A stretch of 32,418 nt of DNA from DASSJF01 sp035934535 (GTDB lineage Bacteria; Sysuimicrobiota; Sysuimicrobiia; Sysuimicrobiales; Segetimicrobiaceae), in contig DASYXS010000051.1 of NCBI GenBank assembly GCA_035934535.1, positions 1 to 32,418 on the forward strand, written 5' to 3'. Both the position numbers and the translations under genes were made by a program. Positions 1-7,629 of this stretch are shown in pieces. The first letter of the stretch is position 1, and each line of letters starts with the position of its first letter. Below the pieces are notes generated by a model. It had not been told where the DNA came from. It searched no databases and saw only the letters and a program-made list of their open reading frames with translations.

Positions 1-206
1 AGGCGCAGGCCGGCGGCCTCGCGATCCGCGGCGTACCGCGTCTGCGCGGCGGACGGGCGGCGAGCGGCGGCGACCACCGGGTCGCGATGGCGCTGGCGGT
101 GGCCGGCCTGCGGGCGGCCGGCCCGGTCACCGTGGACGACACCGACTGCATCCGGACGTCGTTTCCGGGCTTCGAGGACGCCCTGCGCACCCTCACCGGC
201 GCGTGA
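1..206 (+). CDS. aroA: 3-phosphoshikimate 1-carboxyvinyltransferase (EPSP synthase), C-terminal end only
   Basis: The reading frame is open from base 3 and stops with TGA at 204-206, giving the last 67 residues. It carries the family hallmark GGDHRVAMALAVAGL followed by a V-D-D-x-D-C-I stretch and SFPGF near the C-terminus, the normal ending of EPSP synthase. The enzyme joins shikimate-3-phosphate and phosphoenolpyruvate in the cytoplasm, the sixth step of the shikimate pathway. The start lies outside the window. The stop overlaps the start of the next gene (TGATG), so the two are probably translationally coupled. Other aromatic genes (aroF, tyrA, trp) lie about 12 kb downstream under separate control. 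Identity is confident; nothing can be said about the missing N-terminal domain. Confidence 0.93.
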   Translation, partial: AQAGGLAIRGVPRLRGGRAASGGDHRVAMALAVAGLRAAGPVTVDDTDCIRTSFPGFEDALRTLTGA

Positions 207-949
207 TGCCCGACGCCGCGCAGCTGCTGCTCATCTCGGTCGTGATCGCCGGCGCCGCGACGGTCAAAGGGGCGATCGGCTTCGGATTTCCGCTCGTCGG
301 CATCCCGCTGCTGTCCGCGATCATCGGCCCGCGCGCGGCCGTCCCGGTGATCGCCGTGCCCACGCTGCTCAGCAATTTCATCATGGTGAGCCGCGGCTCG
401 ACGAGCCGCGCCAGCGCGCCCCTCCTGCTCGCGATCGCCGGCCTCGCGGTCGGCACGCTGGCCGGCGCCGCGGTGATCAAGGCGCTCGATCCCCGGATGT
501 TATCCGTGCTCGTCGGCGCCGTGACCCTCGGGTACGTGCTCGCGACCGCGTTCCGCCTCACGGCCCTCGTGCCCGAGGCGGCCGGCCGGCGGGCGGCGCC
601 GGTGGTCGGTCTGGCGGCCGGCGTGCTCGGCGGGGCGACGGGTATTTTCGCGCCGCTGCTCGCGAGTTATCTCCACCTGCTGCGCATGGCGAAGCGCGAC
701 TTCGTCTTCTGGCTCACGATCATGTTTTTCGTCGGCAACATCGTGCAGGTCGTGAGCTACGCGCACCTCGGTCTCTACGCCGGCCAGGTGCTCCTGCTCG
801 CGCTGCTCGGCTGCGTGCCGATGGCGATCGGCACCTGGTCCGGGTTGGCGCTGCAGGACCGGCTCGATCCCGAAGTCTTCGGCCGCATCGTGCTCGCGCT
901 CGTTTTTATCGCGTCGGTCAATCTGTTGGTACGCGGCCTCCTGCGGTAG
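206..949 (+). CDS. TauE/SafE family membrane transporter
   Basis: A 247-residue, very hydrophobic protein with about eight predicted membrane segments. The N-terminal half has the TauE/SafE signature around VKGAIGFGFPLVGIPLL, and the pattern recurs in the second half around LAAGVLGGATGIFAPLLASY, as expected for the internally duplicated family. The family exports or imports sulfite, sulfoacetate and other organic anions across the cytoplasmic membrane; the substrate cannot be read from the sequence. The ATG at 206 overlaps the aroA stop by one base (TGATG); an in-frame GTG at 203 is the alternative start. The length is usual for the family. No sulfur-metabolism gene is adjacent, so a role with aroA is not evident; the pairing may only be a transcriptional convenience. 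Confidence 0.85.
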   Translation: MPDAAQLLLISVVIAGAATVKGAIGFGFPLVGIPLLSAIIGPRAAVPVIAVPTLLSNFIMVSRGSTSRASAPLLLAIAGLAVGTLAGAAVIKALDPRMLSVLVGAVTLGYVLATAFRLTALVPEAAGRRAAPVVGLAAGVLGGATGIFAPLLASYLHLLRMAKRDFVFWLTIMFFVGNIVQVVSYAHLGLYAGQVLLLALLGCVPMAIGTWSGLALQDRLDPEVFGRIVLALVFIASVNLLVRGLLR

Positions 950-976
950 GCCGCACTCGAGGCGGGGGGGACCGGT

Positions 977-1462
977 ATGGACGTCGCGGGATGGATCGTC
1001 GAGCGGTTCGACCTGACCAACAAACTGGGCAACTGGGCGGCGCACGGGGTCGCACCGGCGCTCGAGGGCGTAACCCTCGAGATGGCCAACTGGCGTCCGG
1101 CCCCGGACCAGCACACGATCGCCGAGATGATCGCGCATCTCGCGTACCATCGGGAACTGGTGGCCCTCCGCCTGCGGGGCGAACCGAAGGACTATCGGGC
1201 CGAGGACGACTGGCAGGCCGGCCCCGCGACCGAGGACGGTCTGCGAGAGGTGCGCGCGAGGCTCGACCGGGCGCACCGGGACGTGGCGGCCGCGCTCGCC
1301 GGGCTCACACCCGACGACCTGCTGAAGCCGGTGATGGCGTCGTGGCTCTCGCCGAAACGGATCACCCGGACGATCGACCTCGGCGTGGACATCGCGACGC
1401 ACGACCTCTACCACGCCGGGCAGATCTTCGTCCTCAAGCGGCTGTACGCCGCGCGCGGTTGA
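977..1462 (+). CDS. DinB family protein (four-helix metal-binding fold)
   Basis: A 161-residue, mostly helical protein. The likely DinB metal triad is visible as a histidine near residue 54 (AEMIAHLAYHREL) and the C-terminal HDLYHAGQI, giving H142 and H146. DinB/YfiT-like proteins are small bundles that bind Zn or Ni; some are bacillithiol or mycothiol-dependent transferases, most have no known substrate. A purine-rich GGGGGGA sequence precedes the ATG at a good distance. It follows the TauE gene by 27 bases on the same strand and may share its transcript. The next gene has its own candidate promoter. Family assignment is good; the reaction is unknown. Confidence 0.82.
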   Translation: MDVAGWIVERFDLTNKLGNWAAHGVAPALEGVTLEMANWRPAPDQHTIAEMIAHLAYHRELVALRLRGEPKDYRAEDDWQAGPATEDGLREVRARLDRAHRDVAAALAGLTPDDLLKPVMASWLSPKRITRTIDLGVDIATHDLYHAGQIFVLKRLYAARG

Positions 1463-1477
1463 GTGCACCTAGGAATA

Positions 1478-1506
1478 TTGACCGCCGTCCGCTGCTGCGG
1501 TTAGAT
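1478..1506 (+). promoter_or_regulatory. Candidate sigma-70-like promoter for the molybdopterin oxidoreductase
   Basis: TTGACC at 1478-1483 and TTAGAT at 1501-1506 are separated by 17 bases in a locally AT-richer gap between the DinB gene and the oxidoreductase. The -35 matches consensus at five of six positions, the -10 only at three. Transcription from about 1513 would leave a short leader carrying the GAGGGAG ribosome site at 1521-1527. It could drive the following genes through the response regulator. Sequence match only. Confidence 0.4.
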
Positions 1507-1536
1507 AGGTAGCAATCACCGAGGGAGCGCCGACGT

Positions 1537-3564
1537 GTGAAGACCGTCGTCCGGACCGTGTGCGCGCACGACTGTCCCGACATGTGCTCGCTGCTCGTGC
1601 ATGTCGAGGACGGCCGCATTACGCGCGTCCAGGGCGACCCCGATCAGCCGTTCACCGCCGGCTTCGCATGCGCCAAGGTCAGCCGCGAGCACGAACTGGT
1701 GCATTCCGCGGAGCGGCTCGCGCGGCCGCTGCGGCGCACCGGCCCCAAGGGACGCGGCGCCTTCGCCCCGATTACCTGGAGCGCGGCGCTCGACGAGATC
1801 ACGGCGACGTGGCGCCGGATTATCGAGGCGGACGGGCCGCTCGGCATCCTCGGCTACTGTTACAGCGCGCACCAGGGCGTCTTCAACCGGGGTCTCTTGC
1901 TCGGCCTGTTCCATGCGCTCGGCACGACACGCCTCGTCGCCGGCACGGTCTGCGATTCGTGTTCCGACGAGGCGTGGGACGCGACGCTCGGCTCCGTCGG
2001 CGGCGCCGACCCGGAGTCGGTGCTGCGGTCGGACCTCGTGGTCGCGTGGAGCGCCGACCTCGTGACGACGAACGTGCACTTCTGGGTCAAGGTCGAAGAG
2101 GCGCGCCGCGGCGGGACCAAACTCGTCGTGATCGATCCGCGCCGCAGCCGAACGGCGGCCCAGGCCGACTGGCATCTCGCGCCCCGGATCGGCACCGACG
2201 CCGCGCTGGCCCTCGGCGTGATGCACGTCCTCGCGCGGGACGGTCTGTGCGACCGCGCGTACCTCGCGCGGGAGACCACCGGTTTCGAGCGCCTCGAGCG
2301 CGACGTGCTGCCGCGGTTTGCCCCGGCCCGCACCGAGGCGATCACGGGGATCGCCGCCGCGGACGTCGAGCGGCTTGCGCACATGTACGGCCGCGCCCGC
2401 GCGCCGTTCATCCGCGTCGGCTGGGGCATGTCGCGCAGCGCGCAGGGCGGCCAGGCGATCCGCGCGGTCGCGCTGCTCCCCGGGGTCACCGGCGCCTACG
2501 CCCGGCCCGGCGCCGGCGCGCTCTTGAGCACGTCGTCCGGCTTCGGCCTGAGCCTCGACCCGATCCGGAAGCCCTCCGGTCCGGAGACGACCCGCACGGT
2601 CAACCACTCGCGCCTCGGCGAGGCCCTGCTGACGCTCGACAATCCGCCGATCCGCGCGTTCTTCGTCGCGGGCAACAACCCCGCGGTGACCTGCCCCGAT
2701 GCCGGCGCGGTCCGGCGGGGGCTCGCGCGCGAAGATCTGTTCACCGTCGTGCACGCGCCGTTTCTGTCGGACACGGCGCGGTACGCCGACATCGTGCTCC
2801 CGGCCGCGACGTTCCTCGAGACCGAGGACTTCTACCGGGCCTACGGCGCGTACTACATGCAGTTCGGGCCGCGGGCGATCGCGCCGGTCGGCGAGGCATG
2901 GCCGAACTTGAAGCTCGCCCAGGAGCTCGCACGCCGGCTCGGCGTGCGCGACGCGGTGTTCTCCATGACCGCCGACGAGTTGCTGCGCGTGCTGTGGAGC
3001 CGCGCGGACGGCCCGGCGGCGGCCGTCGATCCCGCCTCCGTCCGCGAGGCGGGTCCGATCAAGGTCCAGGCGAACGGCGGCGGGCAGCGCTTCGCGACGC
3101 CGTCGGGCAAGCTGGAGTTCTACTCGGTCCATCTCGCCTCGCGGGGCCTCCCGCCGATGCCGGACTGGGCGCCGGACGCCGCGGAGACGGCGGACGCGGT
3201 CCGCTGGCCGCTGCGCCTCCTCACCGCGCCCGGCTACTACCAGAGCCATACCGCGTTTTCGGGCAACGAGCGGCTGCGGCGGCGGCAGGGTCCGCCGGTC
3301 GCCATCCTGCATCCGTCCGAGGCGGAACGGCGGCGCCTCCGGGACGGCGAGGCCGTCGACCTTTTCAATGACCGCGGCGCCGTCGGTCTCACCCTGCGTG
3401 TGAGCGATGAAGTGCCGGTCGGGGTCGTGCTCGTGCCCGGCCAGCGGCCGAGCGGCGAGGCGCACCACGGCACGGTCAATCTGCTCTGCTCCGACCGGTA
3501 CACCGATATCGGCGAGGGGGCCACCTACCAGAGCACGTTCCTGGACGTCCGCCGGGCGCAATAA
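1537..3564 (+). CDS. Molybdopterin-dependent oxidoreductase, formate dehydrogenase/thiosulfate reductase type
   Basis: A 675-residue protein of the DMSO-reductase superfamily. Four N-terminal cysteines (C9, C13, C17, C45; C-x3-C-x3-C-x27-C) should bind a [4Fe-4S] cluster. Next come the Mo-bisMGD region with TVCDSC near residue 135, whose Cys may be a Mo ligand (not proven), the FVAGNNPAVTCPDA segment, and a C-terminal molybdopterin dinucleotide-binding domain ending in TDIGEGATYQSTFLDVRR. There is no Tat leader or membrane segment, so the enzyme should be cytoplasmic. No small Fe-S subunit or membrane anchor is next to it. The GTG start at 1537 is chosen because GAGGGAG lies 9-15 bases upstream and the [4Fe-4S] motif begins at residue 9. 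Substrate unknown; many relatives are annotated generically. Confidence 0.9.
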   Translation: MKTVVRTVCAHDCPDMCSLLVHVEDGRITRVQGDPDQPFTAGFACAKVSREHELVHSAERLARPLRRTGPKGRGAFAPITWSAALDEITATWRRIIEADGPLGILGYCYSAHQGVFNRGLLLGLFHALGTTRLVAGTVCDSCSDEAWDATLGSVGGADPESVLRSDLVVAWSADLVTTNVHFWVKVEEARRGGTKLVVIDPRRSRTAAQADWHLAPRIGTDAALALGVMHVLARDGLCDRAYLARETTGFERLERDVLPRFAPARTEAITGIAAADVERLAHMYGRARAPFIRVGWGMSRSAQGGQAIRAVALLPGVTGAYARPGAGALLSTSSGFGLSLDPIRKPSGPETTRTVNHSRLGEALLTLDNPPIRAFFVAGNNPAVTCPDAGAVRRGLAREDLFTVVHAPFLSDTARYADIVLPAATFLETEDFYRAYGAYYMQFGPRAIAPVGEAWPNLKLAQELARRLGVRDAVFSMTADELLRVLWSRADGPAAAVDPASVREAGPIKVQANGGGQRFATPSGKLEFYSVHLASRGLPPMPDWAPDAAETADAVRWPLRLLTAPGYYQSHTAFSGNERLRRRQGPPVAILHPSEAERRRLRDGEAVDLFNDRGAVGLTLRVSDEVPVGVVLVPGQRPSGEAHHGTVNLLCSDRYTDIGEGATYQSTFLDVRRAQ

Positions 3565-3639
3565 TCTGCGCTACAATAGCGTTTGCCAGATTGGGGCTCC
3601 GGCACGGCACGACCGCGATCGTTCCCCAGAGGACTCGGC

Positions 3640-4527
3640 ATGGCACACTCAATCGCAGACACGACGGCCGGCACGGACGAGCTCGCGTCGATCGTCCGGC
3701 GCGCGCTGGCCGAAGATCTCGGCCGCGGCGACGTCACCACGGACGCAATCGTGCCCGCGGGCGCGCCGGCGCACGGGCAGTTCATCGCCAAAGCCGCCGG
3801 CGTGATCGCCGGGTGGGACGCCGTCGCGGAGGTATTCGCGGCGCTGGATCGCCGCGCCGCGCTCCGTCCGATCGTGCAGGACGGGCGAGACGTGCGGGCG
3901 GGCACCGTTATCGGGACGGTCGACGGACCGGCGAGGGCGCTCTTGAGCGGCGAACGCGTCGCGCTCAACTTCCTGCAGCGCATATCCGGGATCGCGACCA
4001 TGACGCGGGCGTTCGTTCGCGCGGTCGAGGGCACGCGCGCGGTCATCCTCGATACGCGCAAGACGGTACCGGGGCTCCGTCCGCTCGACCGGCTCGCGGT
4101 GCGGCTCGGCGGCGGGACCAACCACCGCTTCGGCCTGTTTGACACGGCGCTCGTCAAGGAAAATCACATCACCGCCTCCGGCGGCATTACCCCGGCGGTG
4201 CGCCTCCTCCGGGCCAACGTCCCGGCCGGTGTGCCGATCGAGATCGAGGTGCGCTCGCTCGCCGAGCTGCGCGAGGCCCTCGATCTGGCTCCCGACCGGA
4301 TCCTGCTGGACAACATGGACCCCGTCGAGATGCGCGAGGCGGTGCGGATCGCCGGCGGCCGCGTGCCGCTGGAAGCCTCCGGCGGCGTGCGTCTCGAGAC
4401 CGTCGCGGAGATCGCGCGGACCGGTGTGGACTACATCTCGGTCGGGGCGCTCACGCACTCCGTGCGCGCGCTCGACATCAGCCTGGAACTCGACACTGTG
4501 CCGGCGCAACCGGCGCCGGCAAGGTAG
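3640..4527 (+). CDS. nadC: Nicotinate-nucleotide pyrophosphorylase (quinolinate phosphoribosyltransferase)
   Basis: A 295-residue enzyme that converts quinolinate and PRPP to nicotinate mononucleotide, CO2 and pyrophosphate, the third step of de novo NAD synthesis. Family motifs occur in order: EDLGRGDVTTDAIV near the N-terminus, SGERVALNFLQRISGIAT, the substrate-binding DTRKTVPGLRPLDRLAVR, GGGTNHRFGLFDTALVKENH, LLDNMDP and the C-terminal EASGGV followed by DYISVGALTHS. The ATG at 3640 is preferred over an in-frame TTG at 3583 because AGAGGA lies seven bases before it and homologues begin near this point. A TACAAT element at 3572-3577 could be a -10 box, but no good -35 was found. It is followed after nine bases by nadA, so the two NAD genes are cotranscribed; nadB (aspartate oxidase) is not in the window. 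Confidence 0.96.
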   Translation: MAHSIADTTAGTDELASIVRRALAEDLGRGDVTTDAIVPAGAPAHGQFIAKAAGVIAGWDAVAEVFAALDRRAALRPIVQDGRDVRAGTVIGTVDGPARALLSGERVALNFLQRISGIATMTRAFVRAVEGTRAVILDTRKTVPGLRPLDRLAVRLGGGTNHRFGLFDTALVKENHITASGGITPAVRLLRANVPAGVPIEIEVRSLAELREALDLAPDRILLDNMDPVEMREAVRIAGGRVPLEASGGVRLETVAEIARTGVDYISVGALTHSVRALDISLELDTVPAQPAPAR

Positions 4528-4536
4528 GAAGGGACG

Positions 4537-5622
4537 ATGCCCGCGACCCTCTTGTACGAGCGGCTGAAGGATCGGCTCCACGACGTGGTGCCGGACGCGG
4601 AGCTCCGTTACAAGGCGGACCTCGCGGACGAGATCAACCGCCTCAAAGCCGAACGCGACGCGGTGATCCTCGGTCACAACTACATGGAGCCGGCGCTCTA
4701 CTACTCGATCGCCGATTACACGGGCGATTCGCTCGAGCTGTCCCGGCGCGCCGCCCGGACGGACAAATCGGTCATCGTCTTCTGCGGCGTACGTTTCATG
4801 GCGGAGACCGCGAAGATCCTCAGCCCCGACAAGACCGTTCTCGTCCCTTCGGAGCGCGCCGGCTGCTCGCTGGCTGCGAGCATTACCGCCTCCGACGTGC
4901 GCCGGCTGCGGGAGCGCTTCCCCGGCGTCCCGATCGTCGCGTACGTCAACACGTACGCCGACGTCAAGGCCGAGGTCGACGTCTGCTGCACGTCGAGCAA
5001 CGCGGTCGCGGTGGTCAATTCGCTCGACAGCGAGACCGTCATCTTCCTGCCGGACGAGTACCTCGCCCGGAACGTCGCGCGCGAGACCGGCCGCCGCATC
5101 ATCATCGCGCGGCCGGGAGGCGGAGCCGGCGCGGCCGTCTCGGTCGCGCGTGACGGAGAAGGCCGGACGGATGCGAACGGAGCCGGCCCGCGGGAGCCGG
5201 GGCCGCTCATCGGCTGGGGCGGCCGCTGCGAGGTGCACGAGAGGTTCACGGTCGGCGATATCCTGGACGTCCGCCGTCAGTTTCCCGATGCGGTCGTGCT
5301 GGCCCACCCCGAGTGCAGCCCCGAGGTCGTCGCGGCGTCCGATTTCTCCGGCAGCACGACCGCCCTGGTTCGGTACGTGGAGCAGTCGCCGGCGAGGCGC
5401 TACCTGCTGTTGACCGAGTGTGCGATGGGCGACAACGTGGCCGCCGCCAACCCCGACAAAGAGATGCTGCGCCTCTGCAGCGTTCGCTGCCCGCACATGA
5501 ACCAGATCACGCTCGAGGACACGCTCGAGGCGCTGCGGCAGATGCGCTACGTCGTCGATGTGCCGGAGGAGATTCGCCTGCGCGCCGCGCGTGCCGTCGA
5601 GCGGATGGTGGCGATCGGCTGA
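4537..5622 (+). CDS. nadA: Quinolinate synthase with an unusual internal insertion
   Basis: A 361-residue [4Fe-4S] enzyme that condenses iminoaspartate with dihydroxyacetone phosphate to quinolinate. The three expected cluster ligands are present: C83 (FCGVRFMAET), C231 (GWGGRCEVH) and C295 (TECAMGDN). HNYMEP near 47-52 and the C-terminal SVRCPHMNQITLEDTL are also typical. Between IIIAR (about 191) and GWGGRC (226) there are roughly 30 Gly/Ala/Arg/Pro-rich residues where most family members have only a few linking residues; the frame stays open, so this is an in-frame insertion. A GGAAGGGA ribosome site precedes the ATG. The stop overlaps the beginning of the sensor kinase frame. Function is confident; the role of the insertion is unknown. 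Confidence 0.95.
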   Translation: MPATLLYERLKDRLHDVVPDAELRYKADLADEINRLKAERDAVILGHNYMEPALYYSIADYTGDSLELSRRAARTDKSVIVFCGVRFMAETAKILSPDKTVLVPSERAGCSLAASITASDVRRLRERFPGVPIVAYVNTYADVKAEVDVCCTSSNAVAVVNSLDSETVIFLPDEYLARNVARETGRRIIIARPGGGAGAAVSVARDGEGRTDANGAGPREPGPLIGWGGRCEVHERFTVGDILDVRRQFPDAVVLAHPECSPEVVAASDFSGSTTALVRYVEQSPARRYLLLTECAMGDNVAAANPDKEMLRLCSVRCPHMNQITLEDTLEALRQMRYVVDVPEEIRLRAARAVERMVAIG

Positions 5623-6863
5623 CCGCGGCGGCGAAACGCCGGAAGCCCTCCCGGGCATCCGCCCCCTTTGCCCGGCGGTGGAATGCCCGCGACCGAACAC
5701 CCAATCCCCGCCGTGAGGCCCGCCACGTCCGTGAACTTCGTGTTCTCGCCTCGATCGCGGAAGCCCTCAACAGCGCCCCGGACGTGGAGCGCGCGCTCGA
5801 ACGCACGCTGGCGATGGTCGCCGACCTCCTCGGCCTGCGCACCGGGTGGGTGTGGCTCATCGACCCCGAGTCCGGCCGCTGGTACAGCGCCGCGGCGCAG
5901 CACCTGCCGCCCTATCTGCGCGAACCGGTCCGGATGGCCGGGCGGTCCTGCTGGTGCATCGAGAGCTTCCGCGACGGCGAGCTGACCCCGAAGAACATCG
6001 ACGTCCTCGAATGCAGCCGCCTGCGGCCGGCGGTTAAGCAGCAGGCCACCGATCTCACGCGCGGCCTCGCCTACCACGCCAGCATCCCGCTGTATTTTCA
6101 GGACAAACCGCTCGGCATCATGAACGTGACCGGGCCGTCGTGGCGGCGGCTCACGTCCGAGGAGCTGCGCCTCTTGTCGACGATCGCCTATCAGGTCGGG
6201 ATCGCGATCGAACGCGCCCGCCTCGCCGAGCAGAGCGCGCGGCTCGCCCGCGCCGAGGAGCGGACGCGGATCGCCCGCGAGATCCACGACACGCTGGCCC
6301 AGTCGCTCACGGCGATCGCGCTGCAGCTCGAGGGCGCCGCCCGCTCGGTGGACGCGAATCCCGAGCGGGCCAAGGTCCGCGTCGGCCGCGCGCTCGAGGT
6401 GGCCCGGGCCGGCCTGGACGAGGCGCGCCGCTCGGTGCTCAACCTCCGCGCCGCGCCCGGCGGCGGCACGCCGCTGCCCGAAGCGCTGGCGGTGCTCGGC
6501 CGGGCGCTCACGGCGGACACCGGCGTGCGTGTCCACGTTCGCACGGCCGGCGCCCGGCCGGTCCCGCAGCGGCTCGAGCCGGAGCTGTTCCGCATCGCGC
6601 AGGAAGCCCTCACCAATGCCGGGCGGCACGCGCACGCGACGGAGGTGCAGGTTGCCCTGTCCAGCACGCCGCGCGGCGTCCGCCTCTCGATCAGAGACAA
6701 CGGCGGAGGCTTTGCGCCGCGCACCGTTCCGGCGGGCCGGTTGGGCCTCGTCGGGATGCGGGAGCGGGCGGCCTTGCTCGGTGGCCGGCTTCAGGTCGCG
6801 AGTGCGCCGCGCCGCGGCACCACGGTCACGGTTTCGGTACCGGCCGGCCGGCGCCGCTCATGA
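5619..6863 (+). CDS. GAF-domain sensor histidine kinase (NarX/DegS-like, HisKA_3), start codon non-standard
   Basis: With a CTG start at 5619 the protein has 414 residues: a basic leader (1-35), a GAF sensor domain (about 37-205), a HisKA_3 dimerisation helix with phospho-acceptor H223 (REIHDTLAQSL), and a HATPase_c domain with N box (QEALTNAGRHA), G1 (DNGGGF, about 360) and G2 (GLVGMRERAALLGG). No membrane segment, so it is a cytoplasmic sensor. The GAF domain carries C111, C113 and C132 (CxC-x18-C), possibly a metal or redox site. The frame has no ATG, GTG or TTG between 5562 and 5814; the ATG at 5814 would cut into the GAF domain, and GTG 5418 or the ATG at 5313 lie deep inside nadA. CTG 5619-5621 overlaps the nadA TGA like a normal coupled start. 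An upstream sequencing error is an alternative. It forms a pair with the following regulator (ATGA overlap). Confidence 0.85.
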   Translation: MTAAAKRRKPSRASAPFARRWNARDRTPNPRREARHVRELRVLASIAEALNSAPDVERALERTLAMVADLLGLRTGWVWLIDPESGRWYSAAAQHLPPYLREPVRMAGRSCWCIESFRDGELTPKNIDVLECSRLRPAVKQQATDLTRGLAYHASIPLYFQDKPLGIMNVTGPSWRRLTSEELRLLSTIAYQVGIAIERARLAEQSARLARAEERTRIAREIHDTLAQSLTAIALQLEGAARSVDANPERAKVRVGRALEVARAGLDEARRSVLNLRAAPGGGTPLPEALAVLGRALTADTGVRVHVRTAGARPVPQRLEPELFRIAQEALTNAGRHAHATEVQVALSSTPRGVRLSIRDNGGGFAPRTVPAGRLGLVGMRERAALLGGRLQVASAPRRGTTVTVSVPAGRRRS

Positions 6864-7492
6864 TCCGCGTCCTCATCGTCGACGACCACCCGGTGGTGCG
6901 CGAGGGGCTCGTCGCCGCGCTCGAGGACGAATCGGATTTTCGGATCGCCGGCGCGGTTGGGTCGGCTGAAGAGGCGCTGCGCGTGGCCGCCGCGGTCCGG
7001 CCGGACGTTGTCCTGTTGGATCTCGAACTGCCGGGCCAAAGCGGTATCGAGGCAATCCCGCTTCTTGCGGCCGCGCTCCCGGGCGCCGGGATCATTATCC
7101 TCACCGCGTACGACACGGACGAACGCGTGCTCGGCGCCGTCCGGGCCGGCGCGCGCGGTTATGTGCTGAAGGGTGCCCCCGTCGACGAGATCGCGCGCGC
7201 GATTCGCGCCGTGTCCGCCGGCGGGTCGTACCTCGCCTCGCCGGTCGCCGCGAAGATTCTCCGCCAGATGCGATCGCCGCGCCGTGCGACCACGACCCTG
7301 AGCGACCGCGAACGCACCGTTCTGCGAGAGGTGGCGGCCGGGCGATCGACCAAGCAGATCGCCCGCTCGCTCGGCATCACGGAGCGGACCGTCAAGTTTC
7401 ACGTCGCGTCCATCCTGAACAAGCTGGGCGCCGACAACCGCGCGCAGGCCGTCGCCGAAGCGGCCAAGCGCGGCCTTCTCGACCGGGCCTAG
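6860..7492 (+). CDS. NarL/FixJ-family response regulator (receiver plus LuxR-type HTH)
   Basis: A 210-residue two-domain transcription regulator. The receiver domain (1-120) has the acidic pair D8/D9, the phosphorylation site D54 (VLLDLELPG), T82 and K104. The LuxR-type helix-turn-helix (about 147-205) includes LSDRERTVLREVAAGRSTKQ and GITERTVKFHVASILNKLG, the usual GerE fold. The ATG overlaps the kinase stop (ATGA), so the pair is coupled and should be cognate. A perfect eight-base-pair hairpin follows two bases after the stop. Because the pair sits at the end of the nadC-nadA run, it may sense redox or NAD-related conditions or simply ride on the transcript; targets cannot be inferred. Confidence 0.94.
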   Translation: MIRVLIVDDHPVVREGLVAALEDESDFRIAGAVGSAEEALRVAAAVRPDVVLLDLELPGQSGIEAIPLLAAALPGAGIIILTAYDTDERVLGAVRAGARGYVLKGAPVDEIARAIRAVSAGGSYLASPVAAKILRQMRSPRRATTTLSDRERTVLREVAAGRSTKQIARSLGITERTVKFHVASILNKLGADNRAQAVAEAAKRGLLDRA

Positions 7493-7493
7493 C

Positions 7494-7513
7494 GCCTGTC
7501 CGTCTGGACAGGC
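7494..7513 (+). terminator. Terminator-like hairpin after the response regulator
   Basis: GCCTGTCC (7494-7501), loop GTCT and GGACAGGC (7506-7513) form a perfect eight-pair stem with a four-base loop directly after the response regulator stop. There is no following T-run, so it is either a weak intrinsic terminator or a 3'-end stabilising structure. Confidence 0.4.
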
Positions 7514-7629
7514 CAGGAGACTGCCCCAACGGGCACGCCCTCCCCTGCGCTTCCGCGCGGTCTTCATGCGCCTCCTCGCGCGCACACTGACGATGAGGAA
7601 CGAACCCCTGATCGCGGAGGCCCCACGCA

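Noticed and set aside
1516..3561. A 681-codon minus-strand open frame covering the molybdopterin oxidoreductase
   Set aside because: It mirrors the sense gene in GC-rich DNA and reads as an Arg/Ala/Gly-rich string with no domain; the plus-strand protein has clear motifs.
3649..5700. A 683-codon minus-strand frame over nadC and nadA
   Set aside because: Shadow of the two plus-strand NAD genes, low complexity, no domain.
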